This document shows positions 11,989 through 23,088 of a stretch of 64,000 nucleotides of DNA, piece after piece (position 1 is the stretch's first letter; each line of letters starts with the position of its first letter). Made by a program: the position numbers and the translations under genes. The DNA lies in NCBI GenBank assembly GCA_028564705.1, contig JAPXFQ010001662.1, positions 7,066,001 to 7,130,000 on the forward strand, written 5' to 3'. The notes under the pieces were generated by a model. It searched no databases and was not told where the DNA came from. It was given only the letters and a program-made list of their open reading frames with translations. The stretch comes from Apricaphanius iberus. Lineage: Eukaryota; Chordata; Actinopteri; Cyprinodontiformes; Aphaniidae.

Positions 11989-13607
11989 ACCACCTACTGG
12001 ATCATGTTTGGAAAGAAGAGGTTTTCTCTGACCAGCAGCTCTTTAAACAGGAGAATGATTCCAGCTTTGACCAGAAGGAACCAGAACCTCTACAGATGAA
12101 AGAAGAGTGTCAAGAACCAGAACATCCCTGGATAAAAGAGGAACCATTGGAGCTCTGCATTAATGAACAAAAAGACCAGGTTGTATTGAAGCAGGAGACT
12201 GAAGATACATTCATGGTGACTCCTACTCTTGAGGAAAAGTGCCACAGTAAACCAGAACCGATCAAGATCCAAGTCATCTCTCAGGACTGTAATGAAACTG
12301 AGAAACAGGATGAAGAAGGAAACCATCATAAACATTTAGGATCAAAGAGAGAGAAAAGGATAAACCAAGATAGATGTTGTAAAACCTTGAAAGATAACTA
12401 TTCAGAAGCCAGAAGGAAGAAGAAAACTCGATTACAAAAGTATTGTTGCAAAATTTGTGGTGATTTTTATACTGCATATAGTAATTTTATACTACACTTG
12501 AAAAGTCACACAGCTGAGAAGCCTTCCTCTTGTACAATTTGTGGCAAAGGCTTTAGTCATAAAGGTTATTTGACTCGTCACATGAGATTTCACTCAGCTG
12601 AAAAGCCTTTTAAATGTCTGTTCTGTGCTAAAAGCTTCATTACAAAATCTGATTTAAATAAGCATACAAGAATTCACACAGGGGAAAAGCCATTCTCTTG
12701 TGTAATTTGTGGCAAAGTTTTTACTCGCAGGGATGGTTTGACTATTCACATGAGATTTCACACAGGTGTGAAGCCTTTCTCTTGTACGATTTGTGGCAAA
12801 GGTTTTGGTCAGAAAAGTAATTTGACTCGTCACATGAGATTTCACACAGGTGAGAAGCCTTTCTCTTGTTCAATTTGTGGCAAAGGTTTTAGTCAGAAAA
12901 GTAATTTGACTCGTCACATGAGATTTCACACAGGCAAAACGAATTTTACATGTCTGTCCTGTGGAAAAAGCTTCGCTAAAAAATCTACCTTAGATAGGCA
13001 CGTCAAAACTCACACAGGTGAGAAATGTTTCTCTTGTACAATTTGTGGTAAAGCTTTTACTCGCAAGGATAGTTTCACTTTTCACATGAGGTTTCACACA
13101 GGTGAGAAGCTTTTTACATGTCTTTCTTGCGGAAAAAACTTTGCAAAAAAATCTAACTTTGAAAGGCACGTCAAAATTCACACAGGTGAGAAGCCTTTCT
13201 GCTGTACGATTTGTGGGAAATGTTTTACTGAGAAAGGTAATTTGACTATTCACCTTAGAACTCACACAGGTGAGAAGCCTTTCTGTTGTTCGATTTGTGG
13301 GAAATGTTTTCCTGAGAAAGGTAAGTTGACTGGTCACATGAGAATTCACACAGGTGAGAAGCCTTTCTCCTGTACGATCTGTGGCAAAGGCTTTACTGTG
13401 AAAGGTAAGTTGACTGCTCATATGAGAATTCACACTGGTGAGAAGCCTTTCTCCTGTATGATTTGTGGCAAAGATTTCACTGAGAAAGGTAATTTGACTG
13501 GCCACATGAGAATTCATACAGGTGAGAAGCCTTTCTCTTGTACAATGTGTGGCAAAAGTTTCACTGAGAAATGCAATTTGGGTAGTCACATGAGAACCCA
13601 CAGGTGA
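11989..13607 (+). CDS. C2H2 zinc-finger protein A, terminal exon, 14 fingers
   Basis: Terminal coding exon of a nuclear C2H2 zinc-finger protein, likely a sequence-specific DNA-binding regulator. I start it after the acceptor AG at 11987-11988, where the codon G|AC is split between exons; the ATG at 11973 lies inside the acceptor tract and is probably not used. The first 150 or so residues are acidic and Glu/Lys-rich ([17 protein letters not shown]), typical of the spacer in fish zinc-finger genes, followed by a basic patch ([11 protein letters not shown]). Then 14 tandem fingers run to the end, almost all C-x2-C-x12-H-x3-H with TGEKPF linkers; two linkers read TAEKP and SAEKP. The 5th and 6th fingers are nearly identical, which points to recent duplication. 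Translation stops one residue after the last finger (MRTHR), where a linker would be expected. No KRAB or BTB domain is visible. Different spacer from genes B-D. Confidence 0.88.
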
Positions 13608-14111
13608 GAAGCCTTTTAAATGTCTGTGAAAGTTATTTTCCCTGTAACACCTTTGGAAAAAAACTGAATAATGAAATGAGATCCCACATAGTTTAGAAAT
13701 CACATCCATGTAATTTCCGTGAAAAAACATCCATGGAAGGTTTTTACTAATCCAACAGTTAACCTGAAAATGTATGAAGGAAAAGACAAAACCTTGTGAA
13801 ATTTCAAAGATAAGGGCAATAAAGATCTTTGGTTGGTGTCTGTAGTTCATTAAAAAATGAAATCCTTAATCTGCTGAAAAAGTTTTGTCTCAAGAGCTAT
13901 ACCAGATCAAAGCTATTTATTTTGTGTGATTTAAAGTATTGTGAAATAAACAATTAGATTTAACATACTTTGACTTGGTGAAAAATTATTTAATTGAGAA
14001 ATTAACTGTATTTGAAGACATATTAGATTTCTAGAAGTTAAAAAAGTTTACTTTTTTAAACAAAGTAGTTTTTAAGTGCAATCTCTATTATCAACAAGTT
14101 TTAATAGTCCT
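13608..14111 (+). other. 3' flank of gene A with a decayed finger
   Basis: Immediately after the stop, GAGAAGCC and AAATGTCTG continue the linker and start of another finger, then stops and shifts accumulate (13616-13740). This looks like one or two dead fingers left outside the reading frame. The rest is AT-rich with no other gene. Confidence 0.55.
13818..13823 (+). terminator. Candidate polyadenylation signal of gene A
   Basis: AATAAA about 210 bases after the gene A stop codon. Position is reasonable; not proven to be used. Another AATAAA lies near 13946. Confidence 0.45.
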
Positions 14112-14747
14112 GGGGCTGTATTCACAAAGACCCTTATCTTACCGCTAGGTGTTAATCCTAACTCGCGCTAAAAGGTCTTACGTAGGAGTTGTCTAAAACC
14201 TATTCACAAACGCACTAAGAGCTACTTTTACGTAGGACAAATTCCTAAACGTAAGTTAAGAGTGATGTCCCATTGCTATGGAAAACGTCATTTCCTATGC
14301 ATGAGTAAATAGATGGACAGCAGTGTGATTGGTTGTTGAATGACACGTGTGAAACCAAGAAATTGACAATTTCAATGTCGATAAAAGCGTAATTATGAAC
14401 AGCGCAAATAGCAGACATAATGCATGATGACATCTTTGTGTCGGCCACGAGACTCACACTTCATACAACTTACACACAATAGCCTACTTACAGAGAGGGT
14501 GAAGTTTAAAAACGTGAAATGCATAATATTACCCTGCCCAACGCCTGCTGATAGCTGGGATAAGCTCCAGCTCCCCCTCCACGTGACCCTGAATTGGATG
14601 AAAGCGGTATAGATAATGGATGGATGCATCATATTAAGGGAGTGATTAGGCTGTAAACAATTAGGTTGTCTAATGAGCACATCAGCCACATCTTAAATAG
14701 CCGCCCCCCACCCCCCACTACCGTGAAAAGCACCTCGTGAACTGAAA

Positions 14748-15027
14748 ATGAGTGGCGAGAAAAGGACAAGGAAACCTAACTGGTCGCAGGACCAATTATT
14801 ACTACTGGCACAGTTGGTACTGGAGAGGAGGACGGTCCTCAAAGGGCGATTCAGAGCTGGGATTACGAATAAGAAGAAAAGGGAGGCATGGGTGGAAATT
14901 AGTAGAAACATAAATGCATCTTATCCAGGGGTGTCTCAAACGTCAGAAGACTGAGAAGAGATGGTATTCTTCTATACAGTCCCAGTGGCTCGAGATTGCC
15001 GCTTATAAAAAGGATGCTGCTGCAACA
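14748..15027 (+). pseudogene. Harbinger Myb/SANT-like protein (frameshifted)
   Basis: Starts at ATG 14748. NWSQDQLLLLAQLVLERR and REAWVEISRNINASYPG are the Trp-containing helices of a Myb/SANT-like domain that in Harbinger elements binds DNA and helps the transposase enter the nucleus. The first frame stops at 14952-14954; the continuation (TEKRWYSSIQSQWLEIAAY, KKDAAAT) is in another frame, so a small shift lies near 14945. The C-terminal remainder is missing. It faces the transposase remnant on the opposite strand. Confidence 0.7.
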
Positions 15028-15056
15028 CGTAGGCAATGTCCGTCATATAGAAATCC

Positions 15057-15469
15057 CTACATGTTGCACAATTGGAAGATGTGCACGTTTTCTTCTTTGT
15101 GCACCCCCGGCATACCTGCATTCGCCATGAAATTGGCTTTAATTCGATGCAGTTGCTGGATGTCTAATGGGAAACGGATAAATTGTTGGATAATGTGTGG
15201 TTGACAGAGGGCTTTAAGAGTTTGGTGGATTGATCGGCTGATGGATGGTTGTGATATACCCAAGTCCGCGTTGCAAAGTTGCATTTTCCCTGTGGCTAAA
15301 TATCTTAGTTTCGCTAAACATTTAATTTCTGGACTGATCGGGTTGTTACGTTTAGTTGGAGACGTGATTGCATCCCGCGCCACATCTGCAAATAACGATT
15401 TAGCCTGTATCGTTTGGTTAATTCCAAATCATCCAGAGTGTCCAACACATTGTGTCTGGTTGCAGCCAT
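15057..15469 (-). pseudogene. Harbinger transposase, N-terminal remnant
   Basis: On the minus strand an ATG at 15469 opens a frame that, after a shift near 15385, continues as VARDAITSPTKRNNPISPE, then LRYLATGKMQLCNADLG and ISQPSISRSI, the helix-turn-helix region of HARBI1-like transposases. The similarity runs to about AGMPGVH (near 15105) and then breaks off where the first catalytic Asp region should begin. The DDE catalytic domain is therefore absent. Assignment is from remembered family motifs; a profile search would confirm it. Confidence 0.75.
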
Positions 15470-15706
15470 TTTGGGAGTCTTTGTGAATAGGGCTTAGGGA
15501 GTTAGGAGTCCTCCTGACTTCTGTTAAGGACTCCCAGACTTAGGAGCTACTTTTAGGCCTAAAAGTGGTTGTGAATTACTTTTATCTTAAGAAACTAGGA
15601 GTCCTAAATTTAAGAGTGACACGCCCACATTTTTTAGGAGTTACTCCTAAATTCGGCAGTTAGGACCTACTTTTAGCCCCAAGATTCTTTGTGAATATGG
15701 CCCCTG

Positions 15707-16479
15707 TTGTTTATTCTACATGTAATAGTTTTTTTTTCTATTTCAATGCATTATTTTGTGGTTTTTCTGATTTTGATTGTCTTCACTTTGATTGATGAAT
15801 CAAACTGCAAAATAGTTTGAACACAGATGTGAAAAGGACTACCTCCATGTTTTGGGAATTACAAAAGTATGTTTTAATATTTTTTCAGACACCATAAAGA
15901 ACTAATATGTATTGTTGTGTACTGTATTAAAATGGATGAAATGTGGCTGTAGTTATTTTTTGTGGTCAGCATTTTTTAAACACCATTAAAGGTTCAGTTT
16001 ACACAACTGAGTTTCTACATCTCAGAAAGAGAACACCAATACACCATGGAACTGTACATGAATGACTAGAGCATCACTACTTGTTTTTTTGTGTTTGAAG
16101 GTTGGAGCTTCTAAAAGCCAAGCAGGAAGACCAGTAGGAAATATCCCTGCCAGTGGTTATTAACTGACAGACTGACCTCAGATTGTAGAGTAGCAGAAAT
16201 TTCACTACATTAAAATGCTTTATTTGGTATTCTAATCGTTTGTATTTTTTATTTAATCAGTCACTTATTAGCAAATCATTTCCTCAATAGTGTCAGAAAT
16301 AATGCATAGTGGAACAATATTCAATTAATTGTATTCATATAGAGCCAATTCACAACTGATGTAATTTCAAGAAAATTTATTTGAATCACACAACCTTTCT
16401 ATTAAGATTAAAAGTTTTGTTAATTTAGGGAGTCCCAACAAATTGCCTCAAGCCATAGACTTGTAGTTTTACCCTTGAG
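15707..16479. other. Non-coding stretch
   Basis: No gene recognised. At about 16331-16375 a phrase like a L2-type LINE tail is visible (ATATAGAGCCAATTCACAAC), probably an old fragment. Confidence 0.4.
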
Positions 16480-17248
16480 ATGGGGAGGAGTTGAGACAGG
16501 CTGTTAATGGCAAGGAGGTGCTCACTGATGACTGGACAGCAACAGCTAATTTGATTAGAGAGACAGGTAGGAGGGTACTTGGTGTGTCACCTGGAAGAAG
16601 GAAAGTAGATAAGGAGACTTGGAACAATAAAATGCAGGAACATATACAGAGAAATAAGTTAGCTAAGAAGAAGTGGGACACTGAGGGGACTAAGGAGAGC
16701 AGACAGTAGTACAGGGAGATGCGGCGTATGGTGAAGGTAGAGGTGGCAAAGGGCGTATGATCACCTGTATGGTAGGCTGGACAGGAAGGAGGGAGAGAAT
16801 GATTTGTATAGGTTGAGGAGGCAGAGAGACAGAGATGGAAAGGATGTGCAACAGGTCAGGGTGATCAAGGATAGGGATGAAAATGTACTGACATGTACCA
16901 AGTGTGATGGGAAGATGAAATGAGTACTATGAAGAGCTGATGAATGAGGAAAACGAGAATGTAGTGTAGAAGAGGTGACTGTGGATCAGAAAGTAGCTGA
17001 GATGAATAAGGGTGAAGACAGGGAAGGCAGTTGGTCCTGATGACATACCTGTTGAAGTATCTAAGTGTCTAGGAGAGGTGGCAGTAGAGTTTTTGACTAG
17101 GTGCTTCAATAAGACCTTGAAGACTAAGAAGATGCCTCAGAAAAGGAGGAAATGTGTTCTAGTGCCACACTTTAAGAACAAGGAAGATGTACAGAAATGT
17201 GGCAACTACAGAGGAATAAAGTTGAGTCATACAATGAAGCCTTGGAAT
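16480..17248 (+). mobile_element. RTE-clade LINE fragment (decayed ORF2)
   Basis: Pieces of a reverse transcriptase are readable across several frames. 16491-16700 gives RRVLGVSPGRRKVDKETW and RNKLAKKKWD, then a stop; 16930-17000 gives EELMNEEN; 17012-17240 gives GKAVGPDDIPVEV, KCLGEVAVEFLT and NYRGIKL, the start of the RT domain in fish RTE elements. Multiple stops and small indels, both ends missing. The next LINE piece begins within a few bases. Confidence 0.75.
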
Positions 17249-17258
17249 GTGTCCTGAT

Positions 17259-17412
17259 GAAGACCAGGAGGTCGGAGCACATTACTGCATCTTAGTATCA
17301 CTGCACTGGCTTCCTGTAAGTTCTATGGTTGATTTAAATATACCTTTAATGGTTTTTAAGTGTCTTAATGGTCTTGGGCTTTGTTATCTTTCTGAAATGC
17401 TTTTACCATATG
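17259..17412 (+). mobile_element. L2 LINE 3' fragment, left half
   Basis: Reads as the C-terminal L2 ORF2 region (RRSEHIT, SLHWLPV, LMVFKCLNGLG, YLSEMLLPY), close to the copy at 7660-7770. It breaks at ACCATATG; the same ORF resumes at 18238 after an insertion. Confidence 0.75.
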
Positions 17413-18237
17413 TAATGAAGGGATCTTCATTACAGGGGTTTTCTATTGTTTGTACAGCACTTTAAATAAATACTTTGCACTTTAGTGAAAGCACTCCAGG
17501 ACTTTATTTAGCATTGTACTTTAAGCATTGATTTGCATCAAGAACATTTGCACATGAGAAGTTTTATTTATTGCATCTTTGAGTATTTTAATAATTGGTA
17601 TGTAGCCTTTTGTTCCAGGTCCTCCACAGCTGCTTCTCATTTAGAATTGTGGTGGTTGCCTGTGAGGACAGAATTTTGATAATGGGAAAAGGTCTACTGA
17701 TGAGTTCAACTTAAGCAAATGTAGTATAAAATCTAATTTGTGAAGTGAGTGCAAAGAGGTTGCTTAAATGTTTTTCCACCTGCTTTTTCCTTGTCCTCTC
17801 CAGGGTGTTTGGGCAAATGTTTCCAGACACTTTTTTTAAAGGTTCCGGGAGAGGCCATAGGAGAAGAGAGTGTGGGGTGTATTGGTATAAAGGGTTTTCT
17901 ATTTGGTGCTGTTACATGATGTTTAAGTGTTGTGTTAAAATTTAAAATCTTTATAAAAAACAACTAGTAAAATGTATTTGTATTTAAAATAGTTTAGAAG
18001 AAGGTTTGTTTTGTAAATGGAAGAAGTCTTTTGTTAAACTTACCTGTGGGTGGAAATGGGTGAGTCCATTTAACAGCTGAAACAATTCAAGGCTGCTGAA
18101 TTTCATTGGGATTAGTAGTTGTTTTTTCATTTTCTGTAACATGGACAACGTGCTGGAATATACACTGTTGCTGCCTCCACCACATTCTGCCTTCATTATC
18201 TTCTTCACTGTAAATCCAACTGCAAAAGGCTGATGAC
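17413..18237. mobile_element. 825-bp insertion in L2 fragment with 8-bp duplication
   Basis: Flanked by identical ACCATATG at 17405-17412 and 18238-18245, and the L2 sequence is continuous once one copy is removed. An 8-bp duplication fits hAT-type insertion. I cannot pair clear terminal repeats: the left edge holds a small palindrome (TAATGAAGGGATCTTCATTA). No protein is recognisable in it. Confidence 0.65.
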
Positions 18238-18400
18238 ACCATATGAACCTTCATTGTCTCTTTCTCCTCTGGCAGCCGTGTCCTTATCCTTAAGTCAGGA
18301 CACACACTCATTGTGAGGCATCTTTCCATTATCATGGCCCTCACTTCTGGAACAGGCCGCCAGAAGACCTCTGGGCCGATATTATTTGATTATATTTTAT
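18238..18400 (+). mobile_element. L2 LINE 3' fragment, right half
   Basis: Continues the ORF broken at 17412: it corresponds to the residues after LLPYEPS, with the readable pattern of SGSRVLIL and HLWNRPPE-type codons, with decay. Compare 7764-7910. Confidence 0.7.
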
Positions 18401-18710
18401 GAATGTTTTACTATTTAATCTTATATATATATATATCTAATGTTTATTTTAATAACTTATTTTAATCTTAGCTTTTATTTCATTGTTATTCCCAGTGACT
18501 TATTTATTTTAAAAGGACCCTTTATGATTGAATACTTACCAGTGCACAATAAATCCATTAGTTACACAGAAAAGAGCAGTGAGGATCATTCATAAGGTTG
18601 GATTTTTTGAACATACTCATACATCTGTTTATTCAATCGAAGCTGCTCAAATTTAAAGATCTAGTTAAATATAATGCATTAATAAACTTATACAAATGCA
18701 CTATCTTATA
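18401..18710. other. AT-rich non-coding stretch
   Basis: Contains a short (AT)n at about 18423-18436. Nothing else recognised. Confidence 0.5.
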
Positions 18711-18966
18711 CGAGCGATTGTGGCTCAGTGGTAGAGTAGTTGGCTTGCAATCGGAGGGTCGTAGGTTTGATTCCAGCTTCCTCCAGTCACATGTCGATGT
18801 GCCCCTGGGCAAGGCACTTAACCCCCAAATTCTACATTGTCCTACCGAGCCATGTTGGGTGTCGGTGTATGAATGCGAGTGTGAATGGGTGAATGTGGCT
18901 TCAATGTAAAGCGCTTTGAGTGGTCAGTAAGACTAGAAAAGTGCTATATAAGTTCAGTCCATTTAC
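18711..18966 (+). mobile_element. tRNA-derived SINE with LINE-type tail
   Basis: The head carries RNA polymerase III promoter boxes: box A as TGGCTCAGTGGTAGAG (18721-18736) and box B as GGTTTGATTCC (about 18764). The body follows with GTGCCCCTGGGCAAGGCAC, and the tail has GCGCTTTGAGTGGTCAG and AGTGCTATATAAG, an L2-like 3' end that lets the SINE borrow LINE machinery. It is not a tRNA gene: no acceptor stem closes. No target duplication was identified. Confidence 0.8.
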
Positions 18967-19501
18967 CATTGTTGGTATGAAATCATTGTTTGCAATGAAA
19001 TATTTATGTCACTTATTGTAATATCCCCATGAACTTAAAACTTAAGTTAACTTCAGCTTCTGAGTTAATGACTATTGTTCTATATGTTATTATTTACTTG
19101 TTTAAACTAAGGCCCATAATATATCATTCTTTGTAAATTTGAGGGAAGTGTTGGTCTTGTTTTTCACATAGACGGGAAATGGGGGTGGGATTTAATACGT
19201 TTTCTTCTTCCCAATCCCTTTCAGGCGTGTTGAAATTTATTTTGCTTATCACACAGCTGGTTATAGTTCTTTTTTGTTGTTTCTTAGATAAACAATGTAT
19301 GCTCACCTTCTTTGTGTTCTACTGTAGAAAATTAATGCCTGAAATGAATGAATAAATACAATACCTATTATAATTCAATGAGTAAATCAACCAATCAGGG
19401 TCAGAGGGTGGGACACGACATGGGTTTTTTGTGTGTGGTTTTTTTGTGCCAATTTTACTGTCATGCGATATCTTTGTTAATTCATTAACACATTTGTTTT
19501 T
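18967..19501. other. Non-coding stretch
   Basis: Nothing recognised apart from ordinary AT-rich sequence. Confidence 0.45.
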
Positions 19502-19600
19502 TAGGCAAGGCAATTTTATTTATATAGCACACTTTCAGCACAAGGCAATTCAATACACTTTACTGTATTGATAAATGAAATACCGCATCAACATAATGAA
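19502..19600 (-). mobile_element. L2-type LINE 3' end fragment
   Basis: GGCAAGGCAATTTTATTTAT followed by ATAGCACACTTTCAGCACAA matches the 3' end of the minus-strand L2 copy at 27396 onward. Only about 100 bases remain. Confidence 0.65.
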
Positions 19601-20869
19601 CTTCATAACAAAAATTCCAGACTCCCCACCCCCAACAAGGGTCTTTATGAAAACTATTACTTAATAGTTTTTAGATAAATCGGTAACAAAATTGTGCATT
19701 CTGTTTTCACAAGCGGATATAATGTTGTCTTACTCATACTGTGTCCTGTTTGTGCCCATATCAGCCTTTAATGCCTACTTTAAAAAGTGTAGATGTTATA
19801 AAATCCTTAAACTATCATGCTATTGGTAAGATGAGAACGTGACACACAAATTGCAGAGCACTGAAAAATACATCTAAGACCCACTGACGTTAAAACAATA
19901 AAGTCAAACGTGTTTGGATAAAAGCCGGGATATAATTTATTTTTTTTATACATTCATCTGCGATAACACGTTACGTTTTCAGGGCGCACATGCATAATAA
20001 ACATGTTAACATTACAAGTATATTTAAAAGCTGTCGCGTTGCTGATATTTTAATACGTTTTCTCATTGTCATCAGTGCGTTTACAATGATGCACGTTCCC
20101 ACAGTAGTGGATGCAAAACCGTTCTCGGCATAACACCTGTTATCGTTCCCTTTCTCTGTCACGCTACTCAGTATTCAAGCAGAGTCGCAGACTCACTGGT
20201 ACAGCTGCATCTTCTGATTAATGCCACGAGTGGAGATGGGGAAGTGGCGTCGCCTGCGAAAGAAAAAGGCTCTGGACAGAGACAAAATAACGGTCGGAAA
20301 AAATTTTAAATAAAAATGAGTGAGATTCCTTCATTATATATAGGTTATTTAATAGCCTTTTTTCATCAACCAAGGAGGAACAGTATTATTCACAACAGCT
20401 GAACCTGCTGCCCAGCAACTGACTGACAACTTTATTGATTAAGACAATCTCACTGCTATCCAAATCATATCTGTTAAAAATTCTTCTCACTGGCTACCAC
20501 ATGTCAGGATGTTCAGTGCTCCGAGGTTCGTTTCCATAGCAATACCGGACGTAGGAATCCGAATATCAGTTCATTTGACCTGACCTGATACTACACAGTG
20601 TCACAAGCAGACTATCACTGTCATGAAGAAATAGCACACAGTTCTTAGTATGTAAGAATGCACAGAACAGGTAATTCTTAATATAAATTTTCCATAACGA
20701 TAAGGTAACACTAAATTTCTTCGCTCGTTTTGGTCAACGAAAATGGAGGTATCAAGGTTAGCACTTATGACTCTCAATACCTGAAGGTATTTTAAATTTA
20801 TGGATTTTTAGGCAGAAATTGGCAGGCTGCCTGGAAGCGGGAAGCTGCATGGCTGTTGTAACGCTCAGA
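19601..20869. other. Non-coding stretch
   Basis: No exon, RNA or paired repeat recognised. The open frame at 19971-20162 is short and unremarkable. Confidence 0.4.
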
Positions 20870-21645
20870 CTCTTGTGATATTCGAGCATGAGCTCATTTG
20901 CTGCTGTGTGGGGAAACGACTTGGAGAAAGTTCTCAGCTGGCTGGAATGGAAATGACCCCTGATTTGGTTGGAAGGGAGACCACTTTCACGGACTCTAAG
21001 GCTAAGAAGGAAAAGTTATCTTGGCCTGTGCATTTCTTATCAATTGGAATTCGGCTTATACCAAACATACTCCTTTGGATGTGAGTCTAGAAGGACACTG
21101 CATCTCCCTCTACCCCCATACCTCCAACTATGTGCTGGCTCAGCTCTCCAAGGACACAAATTACATCATAGGCGAACAGACTGTGGGATTGAACTGTTTG
21201 GCGTTCATGGGCTACTGACTACTGATGCACACACGGACTCACACTCTTACACAAGCACACTTTGCTTATCATCACTGCTCTTGCTGTACCCCCAATCTCT
21301 CCAGCCCACTCCAGGAAGCAGGAAGACTATGAGCTTCAGTGCAGCACGTTTACTTGTGGACTGGGGTTCCTCCCCTGCTTATCCCTCCTTCATGTATCAT
21401 TGTCAGTGTCTGAATATGTGCTTAGTTGAGCACAGCGGGGGGGGTTTTTCCCATCGTGGACCCCCTGCCTCCCTGACGTGTATCTCTTTCTATCTGCATA
21501 AATGGAAGTGCTGCTCTTGCGGCTGCAAGCCCTTCAGTGACCTGGATCTGTTTTTGTTTGTTGCTTGTAATGATCTTGGACAGGTTGTACCGTAAACTGA
21601 ATTGCCCAGTGGGATAAATAAAGCGATCCGAATAAAGTTAAACAA
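20870..21645 (+). mobile_element. Possible non-LTR retrotransposon 3' fragment
   Basis: A higher-GC block that ends with GAATTGCCCAGTGGGATAAA followed by TAAAG, the kind of tail seen at 3' ends of fish non-LTR elements. A 208-codon open frame (20969-21595) crosses it but has no recognisable motif, and its cysteine- and serine-rich composition looks like read-through of untranslated sequence. Class uncertain. Confidence 0.3.
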
Positions 21646-22245
21646 GCCCATGTGTTGGTTTTGGCCTGCATTTCATAAACGGAGATCGTGATTAACGGTT
21701 CAAACAGAACTCAGTTTAAAAATAGCTTTGTCTGTACAATATTGTACAAGTGTTGAATATAAACTGTAACAAACAGGCCATTTTCCACAACACTGTATGG
21801 GAGTAAGTCTACAGATTTTAATTATAAATATTTTTTCCCCTCAAGTTTATTTGAGCAGGGAACACACAATATTACACATAAATGTTGTCATTTTATCCAT
21901 TGTACTAGATTTAGCTGTCAGCTAATTCACATCTATGGTTCCTTAAAGAGACACATCACAGCCTAAGATGTAGACGGTCATGGATTCTGTTATCTTCTGT
22001 GCACGAACGGAGCCTGAAGGAAATTTTAAGTTAAATGCTTTGTCGAGTTGTTCCGTTTAGAATAATTTGGCTTAGCCATGCTGGATTGTTTTGATTGAAT
22101 CATGTCTGCATGGTGTCGAGCTATAGGTGGTTGCGAAAGTTGTGTTTTGTTACAATATTTAGAACGGTGTGGCAATGCTTAAACACCCCTTTGGTTTTAT
22201 CCAGCTCTTTGCTTCTTCCCAGGTTATAGTGGAATTCAAAATGAG
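21646..22245. other. Non-coding stretch
   Basis: Nothing recognised. Confidence 0.4.
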
Positions 22246-22262
22246 CCCAAATGTGAGCTTTT

Positions 22263-22436
22263 TGTTTTAAAGGTTTTGTGGCCATAGTGGCCTTTATTAG
22301 CAGTGGACAGGTATATGAAAGGGGGAGAGACATTGGCAAATGTCCACATCCGGGAGTTGAACCGGGACAGCCACCTCGAGGGCTGAGGCCTCTGTACATA
22401 GGGCTCCCGTCTTAAACCACTACACCACGCAAGGCA
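22263..22436 (-). mobile_element. tRNA-derived SINE with 17-bp target duplication
   Basis: On the minus strand the head reads with box A TGGTGTAGTGGTTTAAGA and box B GGTTCAACTCCCGG, followed by a body containing GTCTCTCCCCCTTTC and an A-rich tail after GCTAATAAAGGCCACTATGG. It is bounded by identical 17-bp copies CCCAAATGTGAGCTTTT at 22246-22262 and 22437-22453, so both ends are exact. Perfect duplications suggest a recent insertion. Confidence 0.9.
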
Positions 22437-22453
22437 CCCAAATGTGAGCTTTT

Positions 22454-23088
22454 AATGTTTTTGCGGGTGTTATCTGCCATCTTGCTGTTTTAGTAAAGTG
22501 TGTTTTGTACAACGCTGAATGCTCACGCTAGAGTGTTGCCCACAGCACTGGCCAGTGGACTGAATTGAGAAACAAATTATTGCAATGCATTGATAACTCG
22601 ATATTTTTATCCAGCCCTAATTTCTTAGTGAAAAAAACAAAACAAAAAAAACGCTGATTTTGGGGTGAGATCAATTTTCTTTTTTGTATACACAATGAAA
22701 ACCATTTTTACACAACAGCAGAAGCTAACATCTACAGTATTCTGATCTGAGGGGTTCCTACAATCATTGCCAAGGAAATTGAATGGCGTTCCTGGGTTGG
22801 TTGCTCTGCAAATGCTAGCCAATAGTGTGTCAAACAGCACTGCGGTTAGATATGATCTATGAAAAATTTATGAATCCTGAACCAGCAAAAACCAGGGCTC
22901 GAATGTATAATCAAATCACATTATCGATTAACCAGTAACAAAAATATTTGTGTTCCATTTCAGCAGCTTCTCTCCAGGTTGACTTCCAGAGTCTTCTTGT
23001 GAAGTTTAGGTTCTTTAAAAAGCGGCTTTTTCCAACTGGGCAGCAGACACTGACTTAAGCTTCGACCAGTGTGTGTGCAGCCAAACGG
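22454..23088. other. 3' flank of zinc-finger gene B
   Basis: Non-coding; presumably holds the 3' untranslated region of gene B on the minus strand. I did not find a clear AATAAA close to the stop. Confidence 0.4.

Larger units (their letters stand above)
14115..15703. mobile_element. PIF/Harbinger DNA transposon, internally deleted
   Basis: Ends are inverted repeats: GGGCTGTATTCACAAAGA on the left and its near complement (TCTTTGTGAATATGGCCC) on the right, flanked by a 3-bp duplication CTG (14112-14114 and 15704-15706), the duplication length of the PIF/Harbinger superfamily. It carries remains of both expected genes, a Myb/SANT-like protein on the plus strand and the N-terminal part of a transposase on the minus strand. 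The catalytic part is gone. Near 14544-14620 it also holds a phrase ending in GGATGGATG that looks like a LINE 3' tail, so an older insertion may lie inside. Confidence 0.85.

Noticed and set aside
12990..13850. 286-codon antisense frame across gene A
   Set aside because: Repetitive shadow of the finger array.
18711..18800. tRNA gene
   Set aside because: Has box A and B but is followed by a SINE body and LINE-like tail, and no acceptor stem closes.
20969..21595. 208-codon open frame as a gene
   Set aside because: No known motif, Ser/Cys/His-rich low-complexity-like wording, and it ends next to a retroelement-type tail.
22350..22436. tRNA gene on the minus strand
   Set aside because: Part of a SINE with its own target duplication.
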